64,000 nucleotides of DNA from Piper betle. Lineage: Eukaryota; Streptophyta; Magnoliopsida; Piperales; Piperaceae. The stretch is taken from assembly GCA_033002965.1 (NCBI GenBank), contig JAURVB010002707.1, positions 1 to 64,000 on the forward strand. Reading direction: 5' to 3'. Shown here piece after piece: positions 24,241-37,080 of this stretch. Position 1 is the first letter of the stretch. The number at the start of each line of letters is the position of its first letter. The translations under genes and the position numbers were made by a program. Below the pieces are notes generated by a model. It saw only the letters and a program-made list of their open reading frames with translations. It had not been told where the DNA came from and did not search any database.

Positions 24241-27200
24241 TGTTGGGTTTATCCCACATCGATCGTATAAGGTATTGATGACTTGTATATAGACTAATGG
24301 GAAAACTTTATTTCTTGAGTTAACTTTTAGATTAAAAGCGACCTGTGACACCCTTTTGGGGGCTCCAAAGAGCCCAACAGTGGTATTACGATCTTGGGAT
24401 GTAAAACCCGTGATTCGAGTCAGGGTTTTACGTTACCGAACCAGTCGGTTCGATCGTTGGTTCGAGTCGAGTCGGTTTCATGAATCGCGTGCTGAGTCGA
24501 GACCAGCCGTGAGTTATGAGCGATGAGAGTCAGGTGTACCTGAATATATGATGATAACGTCGAGAAGATGGTGAGATACGAGTTATCTGAATATATGAAA
24601 GTATGCAGTATTTTTTCTTTTTATATGTTTGATCGTAGAAATAATTTTAGGGCCGAATGACGAATTAGGACGCGTTGGATTATATTCGGGTGGGTTATTA
24701 GTTATAGAGCATGCCATTTGGATGTTGTTGTGTTTGTTTTATTTTATGTGATTTTTCCATATTTTTCTAGATTTTTTTAGAATTTATTACGAACTAGTTA
24801 TTATTTTGACTCGAGTCGGAATCGAGTCAATACTTATTTACGAAACTGCCACTAGATCATGTTCTTCTTCTTCCCCGACCATTCTCACCCAAACCCTCGC
24901 CGCCGTCACTGTGTGTCGCCGCCGCCGCCACTGCCGACGCCGTGCTGCCGCCGATCGACGCCGCCCTGCCCCGCCTTGCTGTCGCCGTGCCGCCCCGACC
25001 AACCCCGGCCACCGTCGCGCCGCCACGACGCCGGAATCGCCCCACGAAGCCGCCTCGGTCGTCGCCACTCCGGGCCGGATTCCGCCGCCGTCCGGGCCGC
25101 TCCGCCGCCGGTGTGACCCCGACGAGCACCCCCTCGACGTCGCCGACGTTTCCCCACCATCCCGACCGCCGTCGAGGCCGGCCGGAGCCCCGATTGGAGA
25201 ACGCCGCCGCCGCCGCCCGTTTTCAACGTCGCCGCCGACGGCCATCGCGGCCTCGGTTGCTCTGTTTGACACCGCCATCGGACCAAGCTCGTCGAGCTGG
25301 TGCCGATAGACCCCTTGATTGCCCCGTCCCGAATCGTCGCCGGAAAACCGTCGGAATCCGCCGGAAAACCGCCGATACTCGCCGGAAAACCGCCGGAACC
25401 GCCGGAAAATTGGATTCGAGGGAAGTCCGCCGGATCATCCGCCGAACGCACCCGGTCCAATCTGATCGGACTTCGGACGCCGCTAGGTGCCGAATTCGAG
25501 TTTCGAGCCGCGAAACGGAAACCCTAGCCGTCGCCGATTTTCGACGACGCGAGGTATAATTTATTTTAACTTAATTATTTGAAAGTATTGATTATTAGAA
25601 TTTGCATGTTATGATTGATGAATTGTGCATTGTAATTACTTATATAAATGTGGATTTAATTTAGAATAAAATATGAAATTTGTGGAATTGTGTGGTGTTA
25701 AAAATAGAAGTTATGAAACTAATTAGGGTTATTAAGTAATAATCATGATCTAATGTAAACTAACCTAAGTAGACTTGTTAGAATTGATATAGGTTGATGT
25801 GTGACGGTTGATGTGTGATTGTGTTGATTGTGCGTGCATGGTATAGGATATGTGATTCATCATGCGGGCGTTAGTTTTTAGCTTGATTGTGTAGGTACGG
25901 TGTAGGAGCTCGCCGCCTAGGCGCGTGGACCCGTTTGGAGCTTCTACCAGGTCCGTTTAGGACTCGTTCTCTGATTTACGCTACTCTCTTGTGTATTTGA
26001 TTTATTATGTGCAGGACGAGTTAAGTGGCGTTTTATCGGATCCCACTTAACTCGGGCCATTTAGCCAACAGTTCTTTTCCGGATTAATAACCCTCGAGGA
26101 TGAGATCCCTCGAGTTTGTTTTCGAACTTCAGATCCAGCTCACGTTGCCTTCGGGCCTATTGTATAAATCCCAACCCAGACCTATATATATGTATAGTTT
26201 TCGTGTTTTGGTGAGAGACTGAATGAGGGAAATCCGACTACCGTGCTACGCGAGCGGGCACGTGTGTGTCGACAGTGGGCTCTGGAATGGTGTGCGGGCC
26301 GTTTCATTCCCGAGGGATCCTGACAACTCCACCTTTGAGTTCCTCAAACCCGGAGAAGTGTGGAGGTTCACGGGTACTGCATTGCAGCGCATGTCTAGAC
26401 TTGTGGTTTCAAAGGGTACTGAAGGCGACTGCCCGAGAGTACTCGGCCTTCGTGCTCAAGGCCAGGAGTAATATGGAAGGTGCAGAGGGCGAAAAGGAAT
26501 GAGATTTGACGCGAGAAGCAATAGAGAAATGGCCGAGGCATGAGAATGTGAAAGATAGGGGGACGCTGTCGACCCGATGGCGACGGCTCCCGTATGTGCC
26601 CTGATGAGAGTTCTTGAGGAAGTATATGGTTTTGATTCAACAGGAGAGTTTGCTCTCCTGTGCCAGATTGATATTAGTTATTTTCCGGGCCGGTAACACT
26701 CGTTACTGACGGTTTTTCTATATATATGTAGGTGAGGAATGCGAGCGATGAAAGCTGTCGGGACTGCGGAGGAGCAGCACGGAACCGCGCACACATGTAC
26801 CTGCCGCGTGTAACGTATAATGATGGTGTGTTATTGTTATGTAAACGATAATTTTGATGTGTTGGTTTGAGTGAATTACTTGTTATGCAACGAACCGATA
26901 AATATGAATGAGTAGGGAGCCTTGGAGTACAGACTCGGCTCAGGTAAAAATGAATGAGATAATGGTTGAATGTCATGGTAGATTAGTATGTGTTACCGTA
27001 TTTTTATAAAATAGTATATATTTTCTTTTGGTTTTTCATTTATTATTTTGTCTTGTCTTTGCTTGTACATCATAGCATGCATGTAGGACTACGTTAGAAC
27101 CCACGCATCCCATCCATGCATTTCATGTTTGCATCTCCATCTTGAGACACCGAGGGCAGATCCGGGTCGGCTTAACCGAACCCAGTAGATTAGCGAACGG

Positions 27201-27824
27201 TTCGGTCGCCGGTGACATTTCCGGGTCGGTTCACGGGTGAGCCGAAACGGGGTGTTACATGGGAGATTTGGGGTTAACCTGATGATTTAAGGAAAATTCT
27301 CCATCTTGGGAGATTTGGGGTATAATTTGAGAATTTAAGGAAAATTCTCCATCGTGGGAGATTTAGGGGTTAACCTATCTTGGGAGATTTGGGGTTTACC
27401 TACACCAATTGTGTAGTTGCCTCCTTCATGGGTTTAACCTGATGATTTAAAAGGAGTTTGCCATTTTGGGATATTCGATCTTGGGATATTCGATTGCGGT
27501 TGCCTCCTTTATGGGTTCCACCTGATGGGAGTTTGCCATGGATGTAGGTAGAAGGGGGAGTTGTTGGGTTTATCCGACATCGGGAGAGTTTGCCATGGAT
27601 GTAGGTAGAAGGGGGAGTTGTTGGGTTTATCCGACATCGGTTGTATAAGATGTTGGTGACTTGTATATAGGTTAATGAGAAAGCCTTATTCATTGAGTTT
27701 TGTTGGTGACTTGTATATAGGTTAATGGGAAAACCTTATTCATTGAGTTCTCTTTTAGATTAAGAGAGGCCCAAAGCCCGTGACACCTATTGCAAGTCCT
27801 TTTGGGGGCCCAAAGGGCCCAACA
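24241..27824 (+). mobile_element. TRIM-type LTR element interrupted by a solo LTR
   Basis: The left LTR (24241-24379) begins TGTTGGGTTTATCCCACATCG and ends GAGCCCAACA. It is followed by TGGTATTACGAT, close to a methionine-initiator tRNA primer site. The right LTR (27619-27824) is preceded by the polypurine stretch AGAAGGGGGAG and contains an internal duplication of about 50 bp. Without the nested insert the internal part is only about 380 bp and codes for nothing, which defines a TRIM. The target duplication GATGG/AATGG (24236-24240, 27825-27829) falls within the CYP89 heme-loop exon, and the gene continues on both sides. Confidence 0.8.
24400..27259 (+). mobile_element. Solo LTR of a large Ty3/gypsy-type element, nested in the TRIM
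   Basis: 2,860 bp start TGTAAAACC and end GTGTTACA, with a perfect 5-bp duplication TGGGA (24395-24399 and 27260-27264). No gag-pol is present, so it is a solo LTR left by recombination, or a very long non-coding element. It contains a GC-rich block (24850-25550) with long but spurious open frames and a TATATATATG promoter-like site near 26185. A fragment in reverse orientation at 42070-42740 shares its 3' part, and the hAT at 29.2 kb carries its 5' part. LTRs of 2-4 kb are typical of some gypsy lineages. Confidence 0.75.
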
Positions 27825-28075
27825 AATGGAGCATGGCCAGGCACATCCTCCTCCCGACACCAAACGACATCATCTTGATCTCCTTGGTGCCAGTGATGTC
27901 CACCTCCTCCTCCAAGAACCTCTCTGGCAACATCGCGTTCTTGGGTATCACGTACCCAGCGAAGTTCAACGTCGTGTTCTTGGGTATCAAGTACCCATCA
28001 TCGCAAGAAGTGGGCTGGTGGGTGCCAACATAGTGTCTCCATCACCACTGCCTTCGACTACTTTATCTTCTGCAT

Positions 28076-28495
28076 ATTAAGTTAATCCCACATCAGTCGT
28101 GAATAATGTTGATGACTTGTATATAAATTAATAGGAAAACCTTATTCTTCAAGTTACTAATTTTTGGATTAAGAGAGGCCTGTGATACCTGTTTCAAGTC
28201 TTTTGGGGGCCCTTAGGGCCCAATAGTCTTTTTAGGGGCCCTTAGGTTCCAACAGTGTATCAAAGTTTTGGTATTGCCTCTTTTTGGGGGCCCTCAGGGC
28301 CCAACTTTTGGTGTTGCCTTGGGTTGCCTCAGCAATGGTATGAGAGTCTGGTTTTGGTGTTGTATCGATTTACCCTTATAGTATGGGTGGGGGAGATAAT
28401 TCTGATGTGTGAGGGGGAGAATTGTTGGTTTAATCCCACATCAATTGTAGTGTTAGTGACTTGTATATAAGGTAATGAGAAAACCTCATTCCTTA
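28076..28495 (+). mobile_element. Degenerate TRIM element
   Basis: Two decayed LTRs of the family at 24241 flank a short non-coding middle. The left one starts near 28079 (TTAATCCCACATC) and ends with GGGCCC...CCAACA near 28255. The right one starts near 28423 (TGTTGGTTTAATCCCACATC). The polypurine stretch GAGGGGGAGAA precedes the right LTR. It interrupts the CYP89 pseudogene before its K-helix region. Confidence 0.6.
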
Positions 28496-29152
28496 CTAGA
28501 GATCCTCCTCCCCCACATGATCACCACAGTCTCATTTCCCTTCCATCACCGACTCGATCTCCTCGGCCAATTTCATCACGGACTCGATCTCCTCGGCCAG
28601 CTTCCTCTTTATCTCTGGGTGCTTCACCAGATTTTCCATGACCCATTGGAGGGCGGTGGAGGTGGTGTCAGTGTTGGTGTTCACGAACTCGGAGCATAGT
28701 GTCACGATCTCCCCCTCCGTTAGCCGCTGTCCACCTTCCTCTGGCAACTCCAACTTGAGAAGAGAATTGACATAGGAAAACACAAAGCTCTGAGCCTCCG
28801 CTTCTCTCCTCTGCTCTTCCTCAACCTCCATTCATTTCCTCTGTTTTTCAGCCCGAGCTCTGATCAGAGGAATTAGAACCTCTTCTTGCCTACTCCTCAT
28901 GGCCAACAACTCGTTCCATCTCTTCTGAAATAGGTACTTGCCGGATTTCGAGAAGAAAGAGAAGATGTTAAATCGCATAAAGCTCAATAGCCGCACCGGA
29001 AGTGAGGTCTCGACCTCTCTCACTTGCTTCTCCTCCAACCTCTTGCCGAAGCACATGAATAGGAGCTGTTAGGTCCTCTGGGCCCCCCAAAGGGACTTGT
29101 AATAGATGTCACGGGCCTCGGCCTAAAAGGGACTTGTAATAGATGTCACGGG

Positions 29153-31185
29153 TAGGGGTGGGCATCGGTCGGACAGACATCAGACGAATTATTGTCCGCG
29201 TCTGTCCGAAATTTCATCGGACAAAACTTGTCCGACCGACTTCGGACGTCAAATTGTCCGTCGGGCCCGAACAATGTCCGCAGACAGTCCGAAATTACCT
29301 TATTTTCCAAAAAAAATCGTCAGCGCCGCTGTTGCCTCCATCGCCGCCTGCCCTCCGCGGCCACACTCTGCGCTGCTAGCAAAACCCCTCCGTTGGAACC
29401 GTTGGAATCGGCTCGGCGAGCCTGACACATCTACGACGTCGACGTGCTCGGTGGAGGTGGCGGCTCGCCGGAAAATGGCTAAATAGAGGCGGTCGGTGGT
29501 GGGTGACTAAATCCGGCCGGCCTGGGCGGCGATGGGCTCCGCTCTTGTCGGGGAAGGCCGTGGGAGGGTCGGCAATGTCAAAGCGGTGACTGGACGGCCG
29601 CGACGACGGTCGCCGGCGGCAGAATCGACGACGCGAGCACGTCGCTAGGCGCGGCGTCGTGGAGGCCGGGCGACGGCCGGGGCACTCGGGGCATCACGGC
29701 AACGCCGCGGCAGGGCCTGGTGGCGACGATCGGCGGCAGGGCGACGTCGGCGGCGGCGGCGACGAAAGGGGGCGGCGCGGCAAGGGTTTGGACAGGGAAG
29801 AGAAAAAGGGTTGGGGGTTTGAGCGATGGCAATATCGTAAATAAGACTTGACTCGACTCGACTCGACTTCGTCCCGAGTCATTAATAATAACTAACTCGA
29901 AATAAATCCTAAAAAATCCATAAAATAGAAAAAAATTTCATAAAATAAAACAAACACTACAACATCATAACGACATGCTTTATAACTAATAACCCACCCA
30001 AATTCCCTGTAACGCGTCCTAACGCAGTAAACGACCTAAAATTAATTTTACGATCCACTATATATAAAAATAAAAAAATAACTGGCATACTTTTATATAT
30101 TCTAATAACTTATTTTTTTATTTTGTGTTCATGACATTATCATCATATATTTGGGTACACATGACCCTCATGGCTCGTACACGCGACCGGCATCGGCTCA
30201 GTACACATATTTTAAAACATACTCGACTCGAACTGACGTCTGAACCGATCGGTTCATAAGCATAAAACCCTGACTCAGATTGCGGTTTTTACATTATGTT
30301 TATAATGTGATATATTTTTTTCGAAGATGGATCATACAAGTTTATTATTAAATGTAAATGAACAAAGTGGATGTGAAAAAGATAGCAAAAATTCGATTGC
30401 TAAAGAAGGAGAATCTATGGACAGTACATTATCAAAAAGAGAAAAATAGTATCCGGTGTATGCGCCTATTTTGATAGATAATATTAGAAGAATGGAACAT
30501 TTCATATTTGTCGTTATTGTGAAAAGAAGTTTGAAGAACTGAAAGTTATGAAACTACTCATTTATAGAAGTATATTGAAATGAAATATCCTAATTTCAAA
30601 ATAAAGAGGATATAAAACATGAGTAATTAACTTTTTTGTATTTTTTTCATGTAGGTGAGCTAGATGAAGAATCAATTATTAGAATATTTTATCTTTGAAG
30701 TAAATGTAATATTGGACTACATTTTGATGCCAATGATTATTTTAAAGTTTTTATACATTGATTATCTTTTGTTTGACTTTAAAAATTGAGAGCATGTTAA
30801 CTAAATTGTAAGTGGTTTGATATGATTATTAATGTGAATGTATAGTTCTAAATTCCTAAATATAAGAGTGACTTTTATCCTTTTTATATGTATGTCATTT
30901 TTAGATATTTAAGATATTAAATATCAATTTTATGTATAAACTTAATTAATTTTACTGTATATTTATATTTTAAAATTTTCATAAACTATAATATTAGTCT
31001 TATAAATGTTGAAGACATTATATTATTGATATAAAATATCGGACACTCGGTCGGTCGTTCGGTCGGACAAAAAATGTCCATGTTTGGTTTGTTTTAATTC
31101 GATCGAATTCGGTCGGTCAAATTCGGTCGGACATGCTTCGGACGTCGGACGGACGGACAAATTCGGACGTCTACGCCCACCCCTA
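29153..31185. mobile_element. Non-autonomous hAT element with a BED zinc-finger remnant
   Basis: Inverted ends TAGGGGTGGGC.../...GCCCACCCCTA are flanked by an 8-bp duplication GTCACGGG/GTCACGGC (29145-29152, 31186-31193). Subterminal GTCGGAC/GTCCGA motifs repeat at both ends, as in Ac-like hATs. Around 30505-30580 a fragment reads C-R-Y-C-E-K-K-F-E ... H-x-KYIEMKYP, a decayed BED zinc finger of an Ac transposase. The stretch 29300-30295 is the reverse complement of the 5' part of the LTR family at 24400, so the element carries a retroelement fragment. No complete transposase remains. Confidence 0.85.
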
Positions 31186-31451
31186 GTCACGGCCCTCTCT
31201 TAGTCTAAAAGTTAGCTCTAGGAAAAGCCTCACCAACACCCTTTCGTGGGATAAACCCAACAACTCCCTCTTTACACATCAACGATCCTGAAATCATCAT
31301 CAATCTCCTCCATTAAATCATCATGTGGAACCCATGAAGGAAACAACCCCAATCGGCATAGGCAAACTCCACTTAAATCATCAGGTGGAACCCATGAAGA
31401 AGACAACCCCAATTGGCATAGGCAAACACCCCTTAAATCATCAAGTGGAAC

Positions 31452-32774
31452 TGATAACTCTGTAAAAGAGTTATTATTCTTTGCATTTGATATTGAGTTT
31501 TTGTCATTTTTGAGTGATTTTTATTTCAATTTTATTAGTTTTAAAGTTTATTAGATATTATTAATAATGCGAGAAATTATTATAATTGTTGTGTAAAAAA
31601 TGCTAATTAATGTTGTTCTAGCAGGGTATAAGAGTTAGAAGACGATCGAGCCAAAAAATGTGACCTGGAAACTATAGCGAGCGCTCGAGCGCTGGGAACA
31701 GAGCACTCAAGCGTTGGCCATTCTGTTAAGAAAGTGTTATGGCCGAGAGCTGAGCACTCGAGCCCCCAGAGTTTGAACGTTTGAGCGCTGGTGGCAGGAA
31801 AACTGAATTTTTTTATATTTCTAGAGATCCTGGTGGATCCCACTTGTAATATTTGGGTGGATCCTTTATAAACTTGATTAGAGTTTTGAAGGAAGAACAA
31901 CATTAGATGGCTAAGGGATGGCATGAAAGATGAGAAGGAACGACGGAGAAGTTGGATTAGAAGGAAGACAATTTCTCGCAAAAGAGTTTTTCTTTATTTT
32001 AATTTACTTTTCTTTCTAATTAAATAATGCCTTTCTTATCACATATAAATTTCTTAAGTTTAATCGAATACTTTATGGAGTAAATTATTTTCTAGGATTT
32101 TCAATTACACATAGTGTATGGATTAAAAAGGTTATTAATTTTTATCTATGTGATATGATGTTGGATCATATATTTTATTCTATTCTTAATGCTATCATTA
32201 GCCTGACCATCTATTGTTAGACCTAGAGATTTGATTTTGTCTAGAGATAGTAAGATTAAATTTATCATCGAATAAAATAGCCTTTGTTCATATGTTTTAA
32301 GTAATTCACATATAAGATAGAGATATACTCATATATCTTGGGAAACTGTTAAGGGCAGAACTTAAAGTATCATTTTGCATACACAATTTCATAAAGATAT
32401 AGAAGTTAGGTGCAAGTGATAAGTTTATGGTGAATCGAGAGATGTCATAAATAATTACTTCTCGTGGTTAATGATCTAATTGTGCAATTCATGGATAGAA
32501 GTTATAACTTTAATCATATAGAGCACTAGGTGAAATTGAAAATCCTAATTTTGTCATCTTGAAGTTAATATTTGATTTAAATATTACATTTTAGATTAGT
32601 TTAGCCTTAATTCATAATTTAATCACTCTTTGAATTCATTTCTATTTAAGTACAATTAATGAAATTAGTTTTGGTAATTGGAAAGTTCTAGTAATAATTC
32701 TTCGGGGACGATACTTTCTTATCACTTTTATTACTTGATTCGGCACGTGCACTTGCGTTATAATTTCCACATCG
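31452..32774. mobile_element. LTR-type insertion (probable solo LTR), nested in the TRIM
   Basis: A perfect 5-bp duplication GGAAC (31447-31451 and 32775-32779) brackets 1,323 bp that start TGATAACTCTG. The right end reads TTCCACATCG, so the expected CA terminus is altered or the boundary is slightly off. Near the right end GGGGACGATACTTTCTTATCAC and GTGCACTTGCG resemble sequence around the LTR junction of plant gypsy elements. No pol coding is seen. Confidence 0.55.
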
Positions 32775-33010
32775 GGAACCCATGAAGGAGACAACACACA
32801 ACTCCAATTAGCATAGGCAAACTCCCATTAAATCATCAGGTGAAACCCATAAAGAAGACAACCACAATCAGCATAGGCAAAACCCGGCTCGGATACTACT
32901 GTTAGGGAATATGGGTTTCCTATTAGCATATATACAAGTCATAAACGCCCTCTACAACATATGTAAGATCAACCCAACACGGAGCAAGTAGAACACGGCA
33001 ATCCGACCAA

Positions 33011-34062
33011 TCAAAAGCTTCTTAGTTCACCGTCAAAATGTAAAATTAACTCAAGTATTTGAGTCCGAACTCCGAATAAAACGCCCAAGTATCTTTCATA
33101 TCTTATCACACGGATCATATGTTTGGACTCAATATGTTTTATTTATATCGAAGTTGATTGGCCCTACTTAAAATCTATATTTAAATACCAACTGGCCAGG
33201 TTCCCGACCCATTCTCAGATGGCAGATTTTCATGTCCTTCGTACATGTCTGCTTGTTTTCAAATGTCCTTCTCAAAATCAATACGTCAATTGACTTATTC
33301 ATCCCGTCTTAATTTTTGTCCCCCGCCACTACGGCGAGGGGTGATCTCACGAGCGTCACAACCTTTCTCTAAGAAAATACCCCATTGCCACATCTGCAAG
33401 GCTGATTTATCCGGTCTTCTATCTTCCACGTTACTGTGCAGTTTTTTCCGGGCCCTTTATCCTCCCCAGAACTTTTTCTTCCCTTTTTTTTTTGTGTGTT
33501 TCTCTTTTTTTGTGGAGTTGGTCAATGCCAAAGGTAATCTAACTCTTCTAGTAGGGTTTAATATTTTCCGTTATTTCATTCCTACAACCATTCACTTGAT
33601 GCTTACAAGCTGCCAACTATCAATTTCCCTATTCACCTGCCAATTAAGATGCAAGGCAATACATGCGTAATAACCATAAATTTAATCTGGCATCTAATAT
33701 TTCCTAAGTAAGATTGCACCTAACATTTTTAAACAAGATCTAATATATTAGTAAGGATATACTTATAGATCTTTAATATGGTTAATCACTTTTAAAAGAA
33801 CGTGTTAAACTTATCATTTTGTACTTGGGCCACGTTGTTACAAGTAGTACCAGCAACCGACCAAGGATTTTCTTAGGTGGTAGTGGAACCAGACATAGAC
33901 TAGTTAACTAGTCATGGATCGAAAAAAGAAATTTCATGGCCAAAATTTTCTAAATGTGAGTGAATTGTCATAACCTATAAAAATTAGTCTCAATTTTATC
34001 ATTATCTGAGTTAAAATCTAATATATAAGTGGGGATGTGGCTATAAATCTTTAATTTGGTTA
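33011..34062. other. Intergenic, no gene seen
   Basis: The 141-codon open frame at 33245-33670 has no recognisable domain and a very hydrophobic, low-complexity end; I do not call it. A stretch at about 33735-33850 recurs on the far side of the next element (36277-36340), which helps define that insertion. Confidence 0.45.
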
Positions 34063-35954
34063 TGTGAGACCCGAAATCGGGCTAGGAATTTATTCAGTGG
34101 ACTTTTATAATTTAATGGACATAGTTGGACTAGAATATTGTTTATTGGGTTGAGTTCATAGTTTTCAGTTTAAATTTTGGTGTTCGTTCAATTAAATTTA
34201 AATTCGATAATGATTTTCCAGAAAATGGTTGGCTCTACCCTTTTAATGAGGGGTACAAGGACCAGTCAGAAAAATAAGAGTAGGGTGACCCCTCTCTTCT
34301 CCCCCTCTTCTTGGTTTTTATCTAGCGGATCTTTCTCTCATCCTCTCTTCCTTGTTGGCAACTAGGGTTTCGATAATTCCTTATTTTTCCATCGTTATTT
34401 TTTGTTTTATTTATCACTCATATAATTTTTATTATTTAAGGTGTCATACATGCACAAATCATAATTGTTGTGGATGAGATTTGATTTATCGAGATTAGGG
34501 AGTAAGCTTTTTCATAAATTTGTGATGATATTTGATAGGGAATGATTGTTTTGCAAAAAATTAAAAGATTTGAGTTCTTGTGCATGAATTGTGATTTAAA
34601 TTATGGAGAATTTCCATGTTATCTAAGCATATGTTTAATTTCTAAAATATGCATAATATATAGGTGTAATTATGCAAGATTTAGTCAGAAAATAACTCTA
34701 TGAATGATAATTAGATGATTTATTCGAGTTAAATCAATTTTGATGTATTATTTATATAATTTTTAGTTATGAATTCCTTGAAATTCATGCTTTAATGGTA
34801 GATTCGTTAAAAATAGTTAATTTTTGGAAAATCTATCATGAGTATGTTTAGAATTATCATATGAATTTGTTGGTACGAAAAAGAATGAAACTTTATTAAT
34901 AAATGCATGAAAAATACCTAAAATTAGTGAAAAAAATTTAGAAGTGTAAAAGGTGGTAGGTGCTTGAGCACTAAGAAATTCGTCTGCTCGAGTATTCTGC
35001 TATCTTTTAAGAGATATGTGTAAAAATTGCTAGAACACCTAAGCGTCATGAAACTGGGTGCTCGAACACTGGGCTTTCAATTAGGAGATATGAATCATAG
35101 TTCATGACAATTTCCAAAACACCTAAGTGTCTTGAAACTAGGTGCAAATGTGATTGAAGTTCAAGCTATTTTAAATATTTGTTAATTATGTAGTTAATAA
35201 TATTTAATGCTTTACTTATGAATTTATGATTGTGTGATGATATTAAAGGGTTGATATTACACACATGCTTTGATTGAGTACTTAATCTCAAGGTCAAGAA
35301 AATACTTGTTTTAAAAGCTTTGATTGTGCATGTATATATGATATATCATCATTTCCATATTTGATACGAGGTTGTGTGAGTAATGTGTATTGATTGGTAT
35401 TGTTTAGGTGATGTCTGAGAGTTAACCAATGGGGAAGATAATACCTAAAGATCGTGGTACATATAACCTTTATGATGTTAAATAAATAGAGGTTATTGTT
35501 GATCATTTGGGCAAAAGGTGTAGTCAAAACATTGGTGTTAGAGGTGATGTGGTGGGCTTCCTCTACCTGATTAAAATATACGATCATGATGTAAGGCTCA
35601 TCACACTTAGTGTAAGGCTCACTACAAGACATAAAATGTCTCAAAGTCTAAGGAATAGTGAATAGCCCGGTAGGGACTCTAAAATCAGAGTCTAGAAGAG
35701 GGCATCAGTCCACTGCCTCCTTCAGGAAAGGGTGATCGTAAAATATTCTTTGGTAGAGTTGCCACTCTACTAGAATAGAGGTTAGACGTAAATCAATATA
35801 TTTTATTGTTTTGTTTAAATTATTCAGTTTGGTTATACGGACTTAGTGATTTTATCAATAATATAGAATTGCCCCTACAGGTAACAACTAGCTTGAACTC
35901 CAATGGATAGAATATTTGTAATCGTTATTAGTGGACATTTTCTTGTTATTTGAT

Positions 35955-36008
<54 letters not shown>

Positions 36009-36276
36009 TTAAGATATTATATTGCATGACAGTGAAACATGATTATGTTTATGAAATTTAGATATTTATTATTTGGTATGCTATTAGTTGAACAATATAT
36101 TTGTAATTTTTAATAAATTTAGTTGTTGCCTTATAAATAATTATTATTTCTAATATGAATGTTGTACAACTTATTTAATTATTAATGATAATCCAAACTT
36201 GCTTTTTTTTTAGGGTTTGAGTTTTTATGTTAGGTAGCTCCCGGTTTGTGTTAGATTTTTCGGAGTGGGTGTTACA
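34063..36276. mobile_element. Solo LTR (about 2.2 kb), TGTGAGACCC...GTGTTACA
   Basis: Termini TG...CA with near-matching 5-bp flanks GGTTA/AGTTA (34058-34062, 36277-36281). The flank to its right continues a sequence seen uninterrupted around 33775-33850 (TTTGTACTTGGGCCA versus TTTGTACTTTGGCCA), confirming insertion. It is non-coding and AT-rich and contains GCTCGAG/CGAACACTGG-type repeats also seen in the 31.5-kb insertion. Confidence 0.6.
35963..36005. repeat. (TA)n microsatellite
   Basis: About 20 uninterrupted TA units within the solo LTR. Confidence 0.95.
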
Positions 36277-36462
36277 AGTTAAATAATTATTTAAGAATGA
36301 ATTAGACCCATTAATTTGTACTTTGGCCAAGTTATTACAACATGAACAACCAAAACTTATAGTCTTTATCTACATGATTATTTCATATTAACCTTGTCCA
36401 AGAAAATTTTGGTTAACCTTAATTTACATAAGAAATAAGTCTTTTTTCCCCCAAAACACACA

Positions 36463-36549
36463 GGAGATAGCTTTGTTTTTATTGAATGTCTGATTTTTAT
36501 CGTAAGGAGATAGCTTTGTTTTTACTGTATGTGTGATTTTTATCATAAC
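36463..36549. repeat. Tandem duplication, about 44 bp x 2
   Basis: GGAGATAGCTTTGTTTTTA and the following TGATTTTTATC recur at 36463 and about 36507 with a few changes. Non-coding. The surrounding 36282-37080 has no gene. Confidence 0.75.
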
Positions 36550-37080
36550 CGTCCTCTTGCATGATTATGACAAATTTTTTGTTGCTCCTAAATGAAAAGT
36601 TACAATCAAGAAACTCTTCGAGCGTGGAAAACCAATATTTGGCAAACGCTTGATCAACGTTGTCTTTTTGTTTTGTTTTGTTTTCTGTTTTCTTTAATGC
36701 TATCTTTTTATAACCTTTAAAATATATATAGAGTTTGTAATGATTATTTGTTCATTTATTTGGCAAATGCTTTTAAAATCAACTCAATCTTGAAAGAGAT
36801 CTTCATATAATAACAATTTGTTCTATTGCTGCTTTTCTTGTTTATTTTGTCATCTATTCATCGGGAAAGTTTATTTGAAGTAGAAATGTTCAGATGGGTC
36901 ATTTATAAAGTCTAGGGCATATTTCTAGATGGTTGCTAGCTATTATAAGTTAGAATGAAATAAATTAAAATTTTATAAAATTAATAAATGATAATTTATG
37001 AAAAAATTTGACTTTTCGTCAATAATTTATTTTATTTTTATAATATTCTATTGGAAGTTTTCCAACAAGCGAGGTCCCCT

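Larger units (their letters stand above)
29067..32979 (-). mobile_element. TRIM element, minus orientation, carrying two nested insertions
   Basis: On the plus strand it begins TGTTAGGTCC and ends ATCAACCCAACA, the inverse of the other copies. One LTR spans 29067-31262 but is split by a hAT. The internal part has three copies of a GGAACCCATGAAGGAGACAA repeat, one interrupted by a separate LTR insertion. The inverse primer-site motif GGCTCGGATAC lies next to the second, shortened LTR (32900-32979). GGAGC occurs at both flanks (29062-29066, 32981-32985), offset by one base. Confidence 0.65.
24084..33010 (-). pseudogene. CYP89 pseudogene split by three TRIM elements
   Basis: Read on the minus strand, CYP89 pieces lie in the correct order. 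First is an LLFMCFGKRL region (about 33010-32981, continued at 29066). Next, 29066-28496 holds KQVREVE, LIPLIRAR and an I-helix changed to NTNTDTTS, with a 30-bp tandem repeat duplicating [10 protein letters not shown]. The piece 28075-27825 holds [20 protein letters not shown] and a damaged heme loop, FGVGRRMCL, lacking the following PG. The tail at 24240-24084 encodes [20 protein letters not shown] to VPRKQKGM and a stop. The N-terminal half is gone. Insertions at 24241-27824, 28076-28495 and 29067-32979 separate the pieces. Non-functional. Confidence 0.85.

Noticed and set aside
24806..25559. Long Arg/Pro-rich open frames on both strands
   Set aside because: They are GC-skew artefacts inside a solo LTR; no frame has a domain, and both strands are equally open.
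33245..33670. 141-codon open frame
   Set aside because: No domain; the second half is Phe-rich from poly-T. It lies between transposon-rich blocks with no promoter or splice evidence.
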